Assembly (NCBI GenBank): GCA_034409055.1
Contig: DAOUMU010000053.1
Location: forward strand, 1-31,299
DNA: 31,299 bases
Direction of reading: 5' to 3'
From: DAOUMU01 sp034409055
GTDB taxonomy: Bacteria > Chloroflexota > Anaerolineae > 4572-78 > J111
Position numbers and translations under genes: made by a program. Shown in pieces: positions 23,252 to 31,233 of this stretch. Under the pieces are notes generated by a model. That model was not told the origin of the DNA. It searched no databases and saw only the letters and a list, made by a program, of their open reading frames with translations. Position 1 is the stretch's first letter; every line of letters begins with the position of its first letter.

Positions 23252-23340
23252 TGGGGGTGATTTTTACGCTCTACGCTTTCCGCTCCTCGCTCTACGTTTA
23301 TGCGGCTTCGCCAGCCTATGTTTTACGCTTCACGCCATCT
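23252..23340. repeat. Low-complexity CGCTCTACG-type array
   Basis: Words such as ACGCTCTACGC, CGCTCTACG and TTTACGCTTCACGCC recur here. Similar words occur at 26080-26137 and 26279-26300. The last codons and the TAA stop of the MFS gene (reverse strand) fall inside this DNA. Confidence 0.5.
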
Positions 23341-24498
23341 CCCCTTCCGCGGCAGCCACACCATCGTGGCCAAGAAGGCGACCATAGCGGGGACAACCGC
23401 CAGCAGAAATATAGGCGCAATCTGGCCGGTCGCTTTGTAAACCGAGACGGCCAGCAGGGGACCGATAAACAAGGAAAGATCCATGACCGAATCAAAGGCC
23501 CCCATCGCCGTGCCCATGTAGTTCTGATCGAAGGTCTCCGTGGCATAAACAAAGCATAGCAAATAGGTGATCGTATCGCCAACACAGAACAGCCCGTAAA
23601 AGGCTAACAGGGCAGCGAAACTGTTGCTGAAGACAAGACCAATGCCGGCGATCACGATAAGCACCTGGGAGACAATCACAAATGGTCTGCGGCCAAATCT
23701 GTCCGATAGGCTGCCAGTCAGGTAAGAAGCGGCGCTAAAGATCAGAGCGCCGCCCCCCAGAATCAGGCCGATTTGCCACGCGGCCAGACCGATAAGCTGG
23801 GCCTTGGTGGCCACAAAGCTATACAGGATGCCGAACCCAAATAACCCAGAAATGCCCATCAGCAGATAAAGATAGACCCGCTTGTCGGCGAAGGTTAAGC
23901 CAAGACCACGAAACAGATTCACATCGTGATCCGCTTTGGCTCTACCTGTCTCTTTTAGCAAGACCATAGCTGCCAAGAAGGCGCAAAGAGAAAGCACTCC
24001 GTCGACCATAAACGGTGTCCGCAAGGAAATCAAGGAGAAGACACTACCCAGGACAGGCCCGATCACGTATGATAGACCTTGACTGCTCCTCAGAATGCCG
24101 AAAAACTTGCCCGGCTGCTCCCTGCCCAGGGAGGCGGTTATGGCCAAGAGAGCGGGCATGGCCACGGCATCGGCCATCCCTCCAACCACCCGCAGAACCG
24201 CCAATTGCCACCAATGGCCGGCCACCACACAGAGCAAAGAGGAAATCGAGCCGAGTAAAGCACCGGTTAAAATCAAGGTTTGCTTTGAGTAGCGATCGGC
24301 CAGAATCCCGGTAAAGAACTGGGTAATCACCACCGTGGCCAACGCTGCAGAAACCACAATAGGTATCTCTGTGGCCCCAGCCCCTAACTCTTTCGACAAA
24401 CGGGGCAGAACCGGCACGCCGACCAGGGTGCTCAGGAAGAGAATGAAGGCCATCAGGCCAACGCCATACATCTGGGCCAGATTGTTTGGGTGTTTCAT
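23323..24498 (-). CDS. Major facilitator superfamily transporter
   Basis: This is an inner-membrane secondary transporter of 391 aa with the alternating hydrophobic segments of a 12-helix MFS protein. The loop GILADRYSKQTLI between helices 2 and 3 fits the MFS motif-A pattern, and its second-half counterpart is GSLSDRFGRRPFV. The substrate cannot be told; the fold is closest in appearance to drug/sugar efflux-type MFS proteins, although the neighbouring sugar kinase and dehydrogenase suggest sugar or polyol transport. It starts 31 bp downstream of the kinase gene in the same direction, with no strong ribosome-binding site, so it is probably co-transcribed with the kinase. The C-terminal residues WREA and the stop lie in low-complexity repeat DNA. 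Confidence 0.9.
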   Translation of the reverse strand: MKHPNNLAQMYGVGLMAFILFLSTLVGVPVLPRLSKELGAGATEIPIVVSAALATVVITQFFTGILADRYSKQTLILTGALLGSISSLLCVVAGHWWQLAVLRVVGGMADAVAMPALLAITASLGREQPGKFFGILRSSQGLSYVIGPVLGSVFSLISLRTPFMVDGVLSLCAFLAAMVLLKETGRAKADHDVNLFRGLGLTFADKRVYLYLLMGISGLFGFGILYSFVATKAQLIGLAAWQIGLILGGGALIFSAASYLTGSLSDRFGRRPFVIVSQVLIVIAGIGLVFSNSFAALLAFYGLFCVGDTITYLLCFVYATETFDQNYMGTAMGAFDSVMDLSLFIGPLLAVSVYKATGQIAPIFLLAVVPAMVAFLATMVWLPRKGRWREA

Positions 24499-24529
24499 GA
24501 TTGGTATGTCAATCAGAAAATAGTAGCCC

Positions 24530-26038
24530 TTAAAGCTGGCGCTGCAAGGGAATCAAGGTGGGATACAGTTGTCGATAGAGTTGGTATCGCTCCTCGTAGG
24601 CCGCCACGCTGTCAGGCTGGGGCTCGATGCGTTTCTGGAAATGGACCGTTTGGGCAACGGCTGTTCCAAAATCAGGGTATACCCCAACAGCGACCCCGGC
24701 CAGGAGCGCCGCCCCCAAACAAGCCGCTTCGGTGACCTGAGGAATACGCAGTGGCACCTGGCAGATATCGGCCTTGAGCTGCAACCACAATGGGCTCTTA
24801 GCACCCCCACCCACGGCGTGTAACTCATTGATCGTTATCCCGGCTTCCTTTAACAAGTCGAGATTGATGCGCAGTTCAAAGGTCAGGCCTTCCAGCAGGG
24901 CTTTAGCCATCGTAGCCTGGGTGGTGGCAAAGGTCAGCCCCAGAATGGCCCCTTTAGAAGAGGTATCGAGCAGGGGAGTACCACTGCCGGAGAAGTGGGG
25001 CAATATCAACAGCTCAGTTGGGCCTGGCGAGGCGTCAGCCAGGAGTAAATCGTAGGCATCCTGAGCCGTTGCCTTCGCTTGCTCTTGTTCCCATCGCCCG
25101 AGGGTGTCCCGATACCAGCGGAGGGATAGCCCGCCACTATGATTGAGAGTCATGGCCAGGTACAACCCCGGCACCACGTGGCGATAAATGGAAATGTTGC
25201 CCTTACGCAGCCCTTCGTCGAGGGCAGGGGTGGCCATGGCCACCTCTACCACTTCAGCGGTACCGGTGGAAACCATGGCCAGACCGGCTTGCGTCACGCC
25301 GCTGCCGAGAGCGGCGCAAGCCTGGTCGTGCCCGCCACTGACGAGTTGGACCTCATTGGCCAGCCCCAGTTCTTGGGCCAAATCCTGGCGTAGTGTACCG
25401 ACCACCCCCCCGTCACCCGGCGCGAGCGGGGCTAATCGTTCCTGCTCAATGCCGCACGCGGCCAGGATATCGCCGGCCCAGTCGCCGGTCGATAGATCGT
25501 ACATTTGGGTGCGCGAGGCCAGACAATGGCTGATGGCTGCCTGTCCCCCCAGGCGGCGCAGGAAAAAATCTTCATATAGAAGAAATCGGGTCGCCGTTTG
25601 CCAAAGCTCAGGTTCATGGCGCTTGAGCCACAGCAACTTGGGCAAGGTGTTGATCGTGTGCAGGGGCATGCCGGTCCGATTAAAAAGTTCTTCCGCGCCA
25701 AACTGTCCGGCCAACCACTCGTTTTCTGCTCCCGTACGTGTATCCATACCCAGAATGGCCGGTCGCAGGGCGCGACCCTCACCGTCGACCGGAATGACGG
25801 CCTCACCCTGGCAAGAAATAGCCAAAGCGACCGGCGGATCATCCTGCGCCGCAGCCACAGCCTCACGCAAAGCGCCCCAGGCTAAGGTCCAAACTTTCTC
25901 CGCGTCCTGTTCGGCCCAGTTTGGCTGGGGGGTGAGAATAGCATACTCCCGTGCCCCCTGGCTAAGAATATTGCCTTTTTTGCTGAATACGATGGCTTTG
26001 CAGCCGGTGGTACCGATGTCTAAACCGATGATTGACAT
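24530..26038 (-). CDS. FGGY-family carbohydrate kinase (xylulokinase-like)
   Basis: This kinase phosphorylates a sugar or polyol with ATP. The 502 residues show the FGGY two-domain fold: phosphate-1 loop GLDIGTTGCKA (5-15), substrate region ILGMDTRTGAENEWL, catalytic Asp238 in SGGHDQACAALGSG, adenosine region STGTAEVVEV, and the C-terminal FGGY signature area AVGGGAKSPLWLQLKADICQ and TEAACLGAALLAG. It most resembles xylulokinases, but the family covers many pentuloses, hexuloses and polyols and the residues seen do not settle the substrate. GGAGG lies upstream of the ATG. Neighbouring dehydrogenase, SIS isomerase and TIM-barrel isomerase genes point to a common sugar pathway. Confidence 0.9.
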   Translation of the reverse strand: MSIIGLDIGTTGCKAIVFSKKGNILSQGAREYAILTPQPNWAEQDAEKVWTLAWGALREAVAAAQDDPPVALAISCQGEAVIPVDGEGRALRPAILGMDTRTGAENEWLAGQFGAEELFNRTGMPLHTINTLPKLLWLKRHEPELWQTATRFLLYEDFFLRRLGGQAAISHCLASRTQMYDLSTGDWAGDILAACGIEQERLAPLAPGDGGVVGTLRQDLAQELGLANEVQLVSGGHDQACAALGSGVTQAGLAMVSTGTAEVVEVAMATPALDEGLRKGNISIYRHVVPGLYLAMTLNHSGGLSLRWYRDTLGRWEQEQAKATAQDAYDLLLADASPGPTELLILPHFSGSGTPLLDTSSKGAILGLTFATTQATMAKALLEGLTFELRINLDLLKEAGITINELHAVGGGAKSPLWLQLKADICQVPLRIPQVTEAACLGAALLAGVAVGVYPDFGTAVAQTVHFQKRIEPQPDSVAAYEERYQLYRQLYPTLIPLQRQL

Positions 26039-26137
26039 GTGAGTTTAGCCTCCAAAGATGTGATGCGTCGGGGGTGATGCGTGAAACGTGAAACGTATTG
26101 CGTAAGGGACTACGCAGTACACTCTACGCTCTACGCC

Positions 26138-26278
26138 AGGGCTGTTCAGTTCTACGGTTATGTCATTGCGAGCCGTCCCGGACGGCGAAGCAATCCCCAC
26201 GTTACGGGCAGGAGATTGCTTCGTCCACTTCGCTTCCTCGCAATGACACGCGCAGAATCTTTAGAACTGAACAGCCCT
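26138..26278. repeat. 141-bp MITE-like element with nested perfect inverted repeats
   Basis: The outer 16-bp arms are perfect: AGGGCTGTTCAGTTCT (26138-26153) and AGAACTGAACAGCCCT (26263-26278). A second perfect pair is TGTCATTGCGAG (26161-26172) / CTCGCAATGACA (26237-26248), and a third is CGAAGCAATC (26186-26195) / GATTGCTTCG (26214-26223). A 10-mer CGCTCTACGC flanks both sides (26127-26136 and 26280-26289), which could be a target duplication or part of a pre-existing array. The GATTGCTTCG...CTCGCAATGACA core is of a type found in intergenic DNA of many bacteria. Confidence 0.75.
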
Positions 26279-26299
26279 GCGCTCTACGCTTGACGACGC

Positions 26300-27340
26300 T
26301 TACGGCGTGACAATGACCTTCAGACCCTCACCGCTGGCAGCGATTTCAAACGCTTCGTCAATTTTTTCAAGGGGTAGGGTATGGGTAATCAATCGTTCGG
26401 CCGGGATCACCTTGCGTTTGAGTAAGGTCAAGGCCGTCTCATGGTTGGTGGGGTGATAGGAAAAGGCTCCCACCACCTCGATCTCACCGTAATGAATCAG
26501 GTTGCCATCCAGGGTGGTCATCGGGTTTGATTTGGGCAAACCACCGAACAAGATCACCCGACCGGCCTTACGCACGGCTTCCACGGCTTGCGTTTGGGTA
26601 GCGGCGATCGGATTGGCGCAGATGACAATATCTGCTCCCAGGCCGTCGGTCAACCGGCGGACCTCGGCCACTAAATCCTGGTTGAACGGGTCAATGGTCA
26701 CTTCAGGCTCAAAGCGTTGGGCGGTCTCGCGTCGCTTCTGGCTGGGTTCTGAAACGATCACGAACGCTCCCCGTCCTTTAGCTACCACAATATGCAGACA
26801 GCCGATTGGACCGGCCCCCATGATGACCACCGTATCATCCAGGCTGGTGCCGGCTTTGTCGTGCGAGGCCAACACCGAAGATAGTGTCTCAGCTAAGGCT
26901 CCTTCGGCGAAGGACAGCTCATCGGGCATGTGATGCACAATGCCATTGGCCAACAGTTCGCCGGGTAAACATACTTTTTCGGCAAACCCACCGGGGTAGT
27001 CGGGGGTAATACCCAACAGGCGCAGGTTATCGCACAGGTTATACATCCCCCGTTGGCAATAGTAGCACCGGCCACAGTGGATATCGGGGGCGATGGCTAA
27101 ACGATCACCAACAGAATAGTGGCTGACGTTTTTCCCCACTTCAATCACCGTACCGGCCAGTTCGTGCCCTTGCACGATGCCCTCGACGCCCGCCGGGGGA
27201 CCTTCCCGCCAGCGTCGCAAATCGGAACCACACACCCCGCAAGCTTCCGTTTTCAGCACCAGGCCATCGTCCGGGGCAACCGGGTCCGGGATCTCTCTGA
27301 GTTCAAATTTCTGAGCACCTACTAAAAATGCTGCTTTCAT
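26300..27340 (-). CDS. Zinc-dependent medium-chain alcohol/polyol dehydrogenase
   Basis: This is an NAD(P)-dependent MDR oxidoreductase of 346 aa, related to sorbitol/threonine dehydrogenases. Visible are catalytic zinc ligands C37 (ACGVCGSD) and H59-E60 (GHE), the structural zinc lobe C89, C92, C95, C103 (HCGRCYYCQRGMYNLC), and the cofactor loop VVIMGAGPIG. The ATG at 27340 has GAGGA just upstream. It probably oxidises a sugar alcohol or keto sugar, feeding the FGGY kinase or the isomerases nearby; the exact substrate is unknown. Its TAA stop is followed directly by low-complexity GCGTCGTCAAGCG DNA. A MITE-like element separates it from the kinase gene. Confidence 0.92.
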   Translation of the reverse strand: MKAAFLVGAQKFELREIPDPVAPDDGLVLKTEACGVCGSDLRRWREGPPAGVEGIVQGHELAGTVIEVGKNVSHYSVGDRLAIAPDIHCGRCYYCQRGMYNLCDNLRLLGITPDYPGGFAEKVCLPGELLANGIVHHMPDELSFAEGALAETLSSVLASHDKAGTSLDDTVVIMGAGPIGCLHIVVAKGRGAFVIVSEPSQKRRETAQRFEPEVTIDPFNQDLVAEVRRLTDGLGADIVICANPIAATQTQAVEAVRKAGRVILFGGLPKSNPMTTLDGNLIHYGEIEVVGAFSYHPTNHETALTLLKRKVIPAERLITHTLPLEKIDEAFEIAASGEGLKVIVTP

Positions 27341-27413
27341 TAAACATTCCTCTTGATTATTAATAATTTCTTCTATGGGGGCGTTTCACGTTGTTTAGGG
27401 CATTGAAGTGACA

Positions 27414-27459
27414 AAGCTTGCCTTGTCTGTGAGCGACCGGAGTGGGTCAGAGCAAGCTT
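27414..27459. repeat. Stem-loop AAGCTTGC...GCAAGCTT
   Basis: AAGCTTGC (27414-27421) and GCAAGCTT (27452-27459) are perfect arms, and GACC/GGTC pairs inside them extend the fold. It lies in the 272-bp spacer between the PfpI-type gene and the dehydrogenase gene. It may be a terminator for the former, though a T-run is poor. Confidence 0.4.
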
Positions 27460-27545
27460 CAAGGCTCTTTCCACCTATATTACCACATTATTTAAAACAC
27501 TCCCCATTTCTATAGGGGCTATCCAAATTTTACGGCCTAAGGATG

Positions 27546-27573
27546 CCTGTGACCCCCGACCGCAGGTCACGGG
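27546..27573. repeat. Stem-loop CCTGTGACC/GGTCACGGG
   Basis: CCTGTGACC (27546-27554) and GGTCACGGG (27565-27573) pair over 9 bp with one G-U, with a 10-nt loop. It lies 40 bp beyond the 3' end of the reverse-strand PfpI gene. The nearby AAATTGGATCTA (from about 27591) also occurs at about 9656, so this may be a dispersed repeat. Confidence 0.4.
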
Positions 27574-27612
27574 TCTACTTGGAGTAAAACAAATTGGATC
27601 TATTGAACCTCT

Positions 27613-28764
27613 TTAACTCCACATCTTCATCCAAGCACGGCCCCATTCGGGCAGATCTTCCGTGCTCTGGCAAGAGAGCAAGTGTCCATCGCATACGACG
27701 GGTTCGTCGCGATAGTCTACACCTGCGGCGATCAAGTCGTCGCGCATCTCAGCACTGCAGGTAACTGTCCGGCCAGCCAAGATGCCCGCCGAGAGAAGTA
27801 TCTTGGGGCCACGCTCGATGGCGGCGATTGGCTTTTTGGCGGAGTCGATCTCCTTGATCAGCTTCCGCAGACCGGGATGCCCCCGGATCATCCAGGTGGC
27901 CAGCCCCCCAGGGACAATCAGCCCGTCAAGTTCCGAGGCATGAACGGCGCGCAATGCCTCCTCATAAGGAAAATCGTGTGAGTCCACTGCCCCCATATCT
28001 TCCAGCGCCTGATCTATCTCCACGGTGTATCCGTGGTCGCCCCATTCCCAGGTTGAGTTCCCCAGGCCGACGGAGACACCAGCCTTCCGACCTAATAATA
28101 GGGCTGTTCCACCCTCCTCTTCGATGCGACCACGAGTATAGAAGACCTGCATGTCGTTTGTGGCATCGTCGGTCACAATGCCAAACCGCCGGCCTCGTAA
28201 GCGTTCGCCGTAGCCAGTTGGTAGAAGGCGATCCTCTACCTCGGCAAACGCCGCCAATACCAGATGGTAAAACTGCGGCAGGTCGTGGATGAAGCGGGCT
28301 GTTACTAATGTCCCATCGCGGACGGCGCGGACATCAGCCATATGTTTTGCCCCAGTGTAAATCAGGTCATCGACCATGCTCCAGGCGGCAACGGCACGCC
28401 GACCTTTGAGCAGACCGGCCGAGATAAAAACCTGTTGCCCGTGGCAAATGGCAGCGCAGACCTTGCCCCGGTCGTAAAGGTTGCGGACGAAACCAACCAC
28501 GCGGGGGTTTTGACGCAATTTCTCCGGGGATAGGCCGCCGGGGATGACGACGCCGTCGAAATCGGCTGTGTCTACCTGCTCAATCGTTACATCGGCCCTC
28601 AGGTCCTCATGAAGTTCGCCCGTGTAATCAAGTTTGTCATTACCGACGACGACCACCTCCGCTCCAGCCTCACCCAGGCGAAGGCGACTGTAGTGGAACT
28701 CGACCTCGTTAACACCACGTTCCAACAACACGGCAATTTTCAAGCCCTCCAATTGCATAGTCAT
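27613..28764 (-). CDS. Tandem DJ-1/PfpI-family protein
   Basis: This 383-residue protein has two DJ-1/PfpI (class I amidotransferase-like) domains in tandem, about 1-180 and 190-383. Domain 1 has the nucleophile elbow AAICHGQQ with Cys107-His108 and VIPGGLSP (73-80). Domain 2 has the matching VPGGLAT (284-290), but its elbow reads AAIERGPK, with Glu317-Arg318 where Cys-His is expected, so it is probably catalytically dead or structural. Single-domain relatives act as proteases, glyoxalases or deglycases; the activity here is not established. The start ATG 28764 has CAGGAG 8 nt upstream. It is 66 bp after the SIS gene on the same strand. Glyoxalase-like protection during sugar breakdown is a possible role (inference). 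Confidence 0.9.
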   Translation of the reverse strand: MTMQLEGLKIAVLLERGVNEVEFHYSRLRLGEAGAEVVVVGNDKLDYTGELHEDLRADVTIEQVDTADFDGVVIPGGLSPEKLRQNPRVVGFVRNLYDRGKVCAAICHGQQVFISAGLLKGRRAVAAWSMVDDLIYTGAKHMADVRAVRDGTLVTARFIHDLPQFYHLVLAAFAEVEDRLLPTGYGERLRGRRFGIVTDDATNDMQVFYTRGRIEEEGGTALLLGRKAGVSVGLGNSTWEWGDHGYTVEIDQALEDMGAVDSHDFPYEEALRAVHASELDGLIVPGGLATWMIRGHPGLRKLIKEIDSAKKPIAAIERGPKILLSAGILAGRTVTCSAEMRDDLIAAGVDYRDEPVVCDGHLLSCQSTEDLPEWGRAWMKMWS

Positions 28765-28830
28765 AGCTATGACTCCTGATAGTGGGTACTACTTCCTCGG
28801 GTATTTCAAAGCAGTTTGATCAATGGGACG

Positions 28831-29433
28831 TCAGTTTTTATCTCGCACCAACTCGGCCGTCGCCCCGGATGGATGGGTTTGGGTTAACTGGGCCAGGTCG
28901 AAGCCGCGTAGACGCTTGGCCACCAGGGTCAGGGCGTCACCCACCGCCCCGTTGGCCAGGGAACTGCCAAAGGGTAACACCCCTTCGCCTTCACCTTTAA
29001 CTCCCGGCCGGATGACGACCACCACGTCACTGAGTTTGGCCAGGGGTGACTCTGGTTCCCAGGTCCAGCTAATCACCCTGCCGCCCCGCTGCCGGGTTAC
29101 ATCCGCGAATTGGTTGATTTCCGCGCTCTTCCCTGCTTTGGACAGGGCAATTAAAACATCACCTTCTGATACAGCCGCCGAAGGACCATGCAGGGCATCG
29201 GCCGAATGGGCGAAGAAAGCAGACATCCCACAGGTGGCCAGCAGGTGGGCCAAGCGCCGGGCTATGGTACCGGAGGTGCCTGCGCCGGTGATTAAAATTT
29301 TCCCGGAACATTCACTGACCAGGCGCACCGCCTCCACAAAGGACTCATCCAGTTGGTCGGCCACCTCTATCAGGACCTCTCCCTCGGCTCGAATCATCTG
29401 TTTAGCTTGCTCAAGAATTTCGTTGGTTTCCAT
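28831..29433 (-). CDS. SIS-domain sugar-phosphate isomerase
   Basis: This 200-residue single SIS domain protein is of the size of 6-phospho-3-hexuloisomerases and of arabinose-5-phosphate isomerases that lack CBS domains. Motifs are ILITGAGTSGTIARRLAHLL (46-65), HSADALHGPSAAVSEGDVLI (76-95), ALSKAGKSAEI (96-106) and a C-terminal THPSGATAEL that resembles the HPGGALG segment of KdsD. It would isomerise an aldose/ketose phosphate. Neighbouring kinase and TIM-barrel isomerase genes point to the same pathway, but which sugar cannot be told. The ribosome-binding site is weak (AAAAGGAAAAG lies more than 12 nt upstream). Confidence 0.88.
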   Translation of the reverse strand: METNEILEQAKQMIRAEGEVLIEVADQLDESFVEAVRLVSECSGKILITGAGTSGTIARRLAHLLATCGMSAFFAHSADALHGPSAAVSEGDVLIALSKAGKSAEINQFADVTRQRGGRVISWTWEPESPLAKLSDVVVVIRPGVKGEGEGVLPFGSSLANGAVGDALTLVAKRLRGFDLAQLTQTHPSGATAELVRDKN

Positions 29434-29471
29434 CGTTTTCTTGCTTTTCCTTTTATGTAGTTAATATTAAA

Positions 29472-29653
29472 TTACCCTCCCGCAGGCCTGCACGTGGTCG
29501 GATTTAAGAGATAGAAGAACAGGTCGAAAATGTTTGGTCGTTTTCTCGTCGGGGTCGAGGTTGATAGTGGTGGTGGAACTGATTGGAAGAACTGGTGGCG
29601 AATCTTTTTGTGGTTTTGGGCTGGCAAAACGAAGCAAGCCTGCGGGAGGGTAA
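29472..29653. repeat. 182-bp element with perfect 16-bp terminal inverted repeats
   Basis: TTACCCTCCCGCAGGC (29472-29487) and GCCTGCGGGAGGGTAA (29638-29653) are exact reverse complements enclosing about 150 bp without internal symmetry or a convincing gene. It fills most of the spacer between the SIS gene and the TIM-barrel gene. It looks like a non-autonomous transposable element. No target duplication is obvious. Confidence 0.6.
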
Positions 29654-29673
29654 ACAGGTTAGCTTTTCAGGGT

Positions 29674-30576
29674 TTACAACGTGCTCGGCAGGGCATAACC
29701 GTTCGGAAATTCTGGACTAAGTTGGTATTCGGCAATCCGTTCCATAAATTTCAGGTAATCGAGGCCATCTTTGGCCGCCGTATCGGCATCGGGGATCATC
29801 GGTGCGCTCTCAATGGTGCAATATCCATCGTAGCCAATCTTCTTTAAAGCACGAAAGATGGCTTTGAAGTCCGTTTTTCCATATCCAGGGGTCAACGAGT
29901 TAGAGTCTCGGAAATGCATATGCCACAAGAGAGGCTGGGCATCCATCACGGCTTCGTAGGGATCAAGTTCTTCTAAATTGACGTGGAACCAGTCCAGTTG
30001 AATGCCGATATTATCCCGTTTGGTTAGCTCAATCATTCGTTTGTGGTTGAGAGCGGTGTTTACAAATTTACCCATCTCCAGGTGATTGGTGGCCTCAAAT
30101 ACCAAACGAATATTTTTGCTCTTGGCATAATCCGCCGTGCGTTGCAGGGCATCGACAGCAATGGCCGTACACTCGGCCACATTGTCCTGGGTGATTTGAT
30201 CGTGAATGGCCACCGCTATTGTCACAAAGGGTGCCCCCAACTCTGCGGCAAAATCGATTGAGGATTTGGTTTCCGAAACGGCCAGGTCGGCTGTCTTCTG
30301 CTCAGTCAAGGTTTTATAGTTGGGCGAATAGGGATCCCACATTTCGCCCCAACATTCATTAATACAGGACACCGCTAACCCATAATCGGCCTTCAACCGC
30401 TTATGAGTTTCGAGATAGTCTTCCATTTTTATCCCCAGGCCATAGCGTCCCTTGGGCGGACAAATTTCTATGGCCTCATAGCCGCATCGCTTGAGACGCT
30501 CGTAGCTCTTTTCTGGCTGAAGATAAGCTTCTTCCTGTCCAAAGGTAAGCTGAAAGTAGCTAAACTTTAATTTCAT
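29674..30576 (-). CDS. Sugar phosphate isomerase/epimerase, xylose-isomerase-like TIM barrel
   Basis: This is a metal-dependent TIM-barrel enzyme (AP_endonuc_2/xylose isomerase-like family), 300 aa. The metal ligands can be read in order: E161 (VFEATN), D195 and H198 (IQLDWFHVN), H221 (HMHFRDSN) and E256 (TIESAP). The family includes tagatose/psicose 3-epimerases, inosose and IolE-type enzymes and hydroxypyruvate isomerases; the sequence does not let me choose. It lies 23 bp after the truncated hydrolase gene and heads the group with the SIS isomerase, PfpI protein, dehydrogenase, kinase and transporter. It probably interconverts a ketose or keto-inositol in that pathway (inference). Confidence 0.9.
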   Translation of the reverse strand: MKLKFSYFQLTFGQEEAYLQPEKSYERLKRCGYEAIEICPPKGRYGLGIKMEDYLETHKRLKADYGLAVSCINECWGEMWDPYSPNYKTLTEQKTADLAVSETKSSIDFAAELGAPFVTIAVAIHDQITQDNVAECTAIAVDALQRTADYAKSKNIRLVFEATNHLEMGKFVNTALNHKRMIELTKRDNIGIQLDWFHVNLEELDPYEAVMDAQPLLWHMHFRDSNSLTPGYGKTDFKAIFRALKKIGYDGYCTIESAPMIPDADTAAKDGLDYLKFMERIAEYQLSPEFPNGYALPSTL

Positions 30577-30599
30577 GGTCCGAGTCTCTTTCTCAACTT

Positions 30600-31187
30600 T
30601 TATCCCAGCAGTTGTTTCACCCGGGCCGCAACGGCCTGGCCCAGCTTCTGATGTTCACTCAATTCAAGATGTATGCCATCGATATCGCTGGAGACAATCA
30701 CTTCCGACGTATCCAGAAACGCACACCGGTATTCCTGGGCCACGCGCTGGTAGTGCTGGCCAAACCGTTTCGATTTAGCCACCGCCCCCTCAAACATCTC
30801 GGCAAATTCGGACAGTTCTGCCAGGGGTGGGGGAGCCAGTAGTAATACCTGGGGAGCACCCCCGCCGGGTCCGGCCGCGCTCTTCTGAACGATGTCTACC
30901 AACACGCCGGCGCTGTTGGCAATGTCGTAGGCCGATACCGAAAAGCGTACCTTCAGATCGTTGGTGCCCAGCATGATGATCACCAGGTCCAGGGGCCGGT
31001 GAGTTTCCAGGCAAGGAATCAGATAGGTCACTCCGTTTTTATAGCCCTCAATCGGGTCATCCCAAACCGTGGTGCGTCCGTTCAGGCCCTCCTCAATGAC
31101 TTGATAGCCATCTCCCAACCCTCGCCGGAGTACACCGGTCCACCGCTCATACCGGGCAAAACGTCCCCCGTTAGTTATACTGAGTTG
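30600..31187 (-). pseudogene. SGNH/GDSL hydrolase, 5'-truncated
   Basis: The readable frame encodes most of an SGNH hydrolase (esterase/lipase fold). GGRFARYERWTGVL is followed by GDGYQVIEEGLNGRTTVWDD, then MLGTNDLK (block III Gly-x-Asn-Asp) and a C-terminal IDGIHLE with the catalytic Asp and His. The N-terminal block I, which in this family reads like FGDSNTWG and carries the nucleophilic Ser, is missing. Upstream of GGRF the frame quickly meets a stop (TGA, 31188-31190) and no other frame supplies the block. The only in-frame start near the conserved region is TTG 31118, which would leave 172 aa. I therefore call it a decayed, inactive remnant. A sequencing or assembly error cannot be excluded. 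Confidence 0.75.
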
Positions 31188-31211
31188 TCAAATTTGGTTA
31201 TACAAAATTGC

Positions 31212-31233
31212 AGTCTCACTACTCAGTGAGACT
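31212..31233 (-). terminator. Hairpin terminator of the gene at the right edge
   Basis: AGTCTCACT (31212-31220) and AGTGAGACT (31225-31233) form a perfect 9-bp stem with a 4-nt loop. Read on the reverse strand it begins at the stop codon of the partial gene and is followed by GCAATTTTG, a short T-run. Confidence 0.7.

Larger units (their letters stand above)
22873..23322. other. 450-bp gene-free region with several repeats
   Basis: No supported gene is present. Left to right it holds a hairpin ATTGGAGATT/AATCTCCAAT (22931-22940 and 22954-22963), a MITE-like element (23061-23208) and low-complexity DNA made of ACGCTCTACGC-like words (from about 23260). The last part runs into the 3' end of the MFS gene. 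The promoter for the small protein/amidotransferase pair should lie near 22880-22930 but is not obvious. Confidence 0.6.

Noticed and set aside
25188..26042. 284-residue + strand frame opposite the FGGY kinase
   Set aside because: Ser/Arg/Pro-rich shadow of a well-supported kinase gene, without a ribosome-binding site or recognisable fold.
28823..29464. 213-residue + strand frame opposite the SIS gene
   Set aside because: Shadow frame; the - strand protein has clear SIS motifs.
29530..29847. 105-residue + strand frame over the repeat element
   Set aside because: It runs from the transposon-like element into the antisense of the TIM-barrel gene; composition is not protein-like and there is no start signal.
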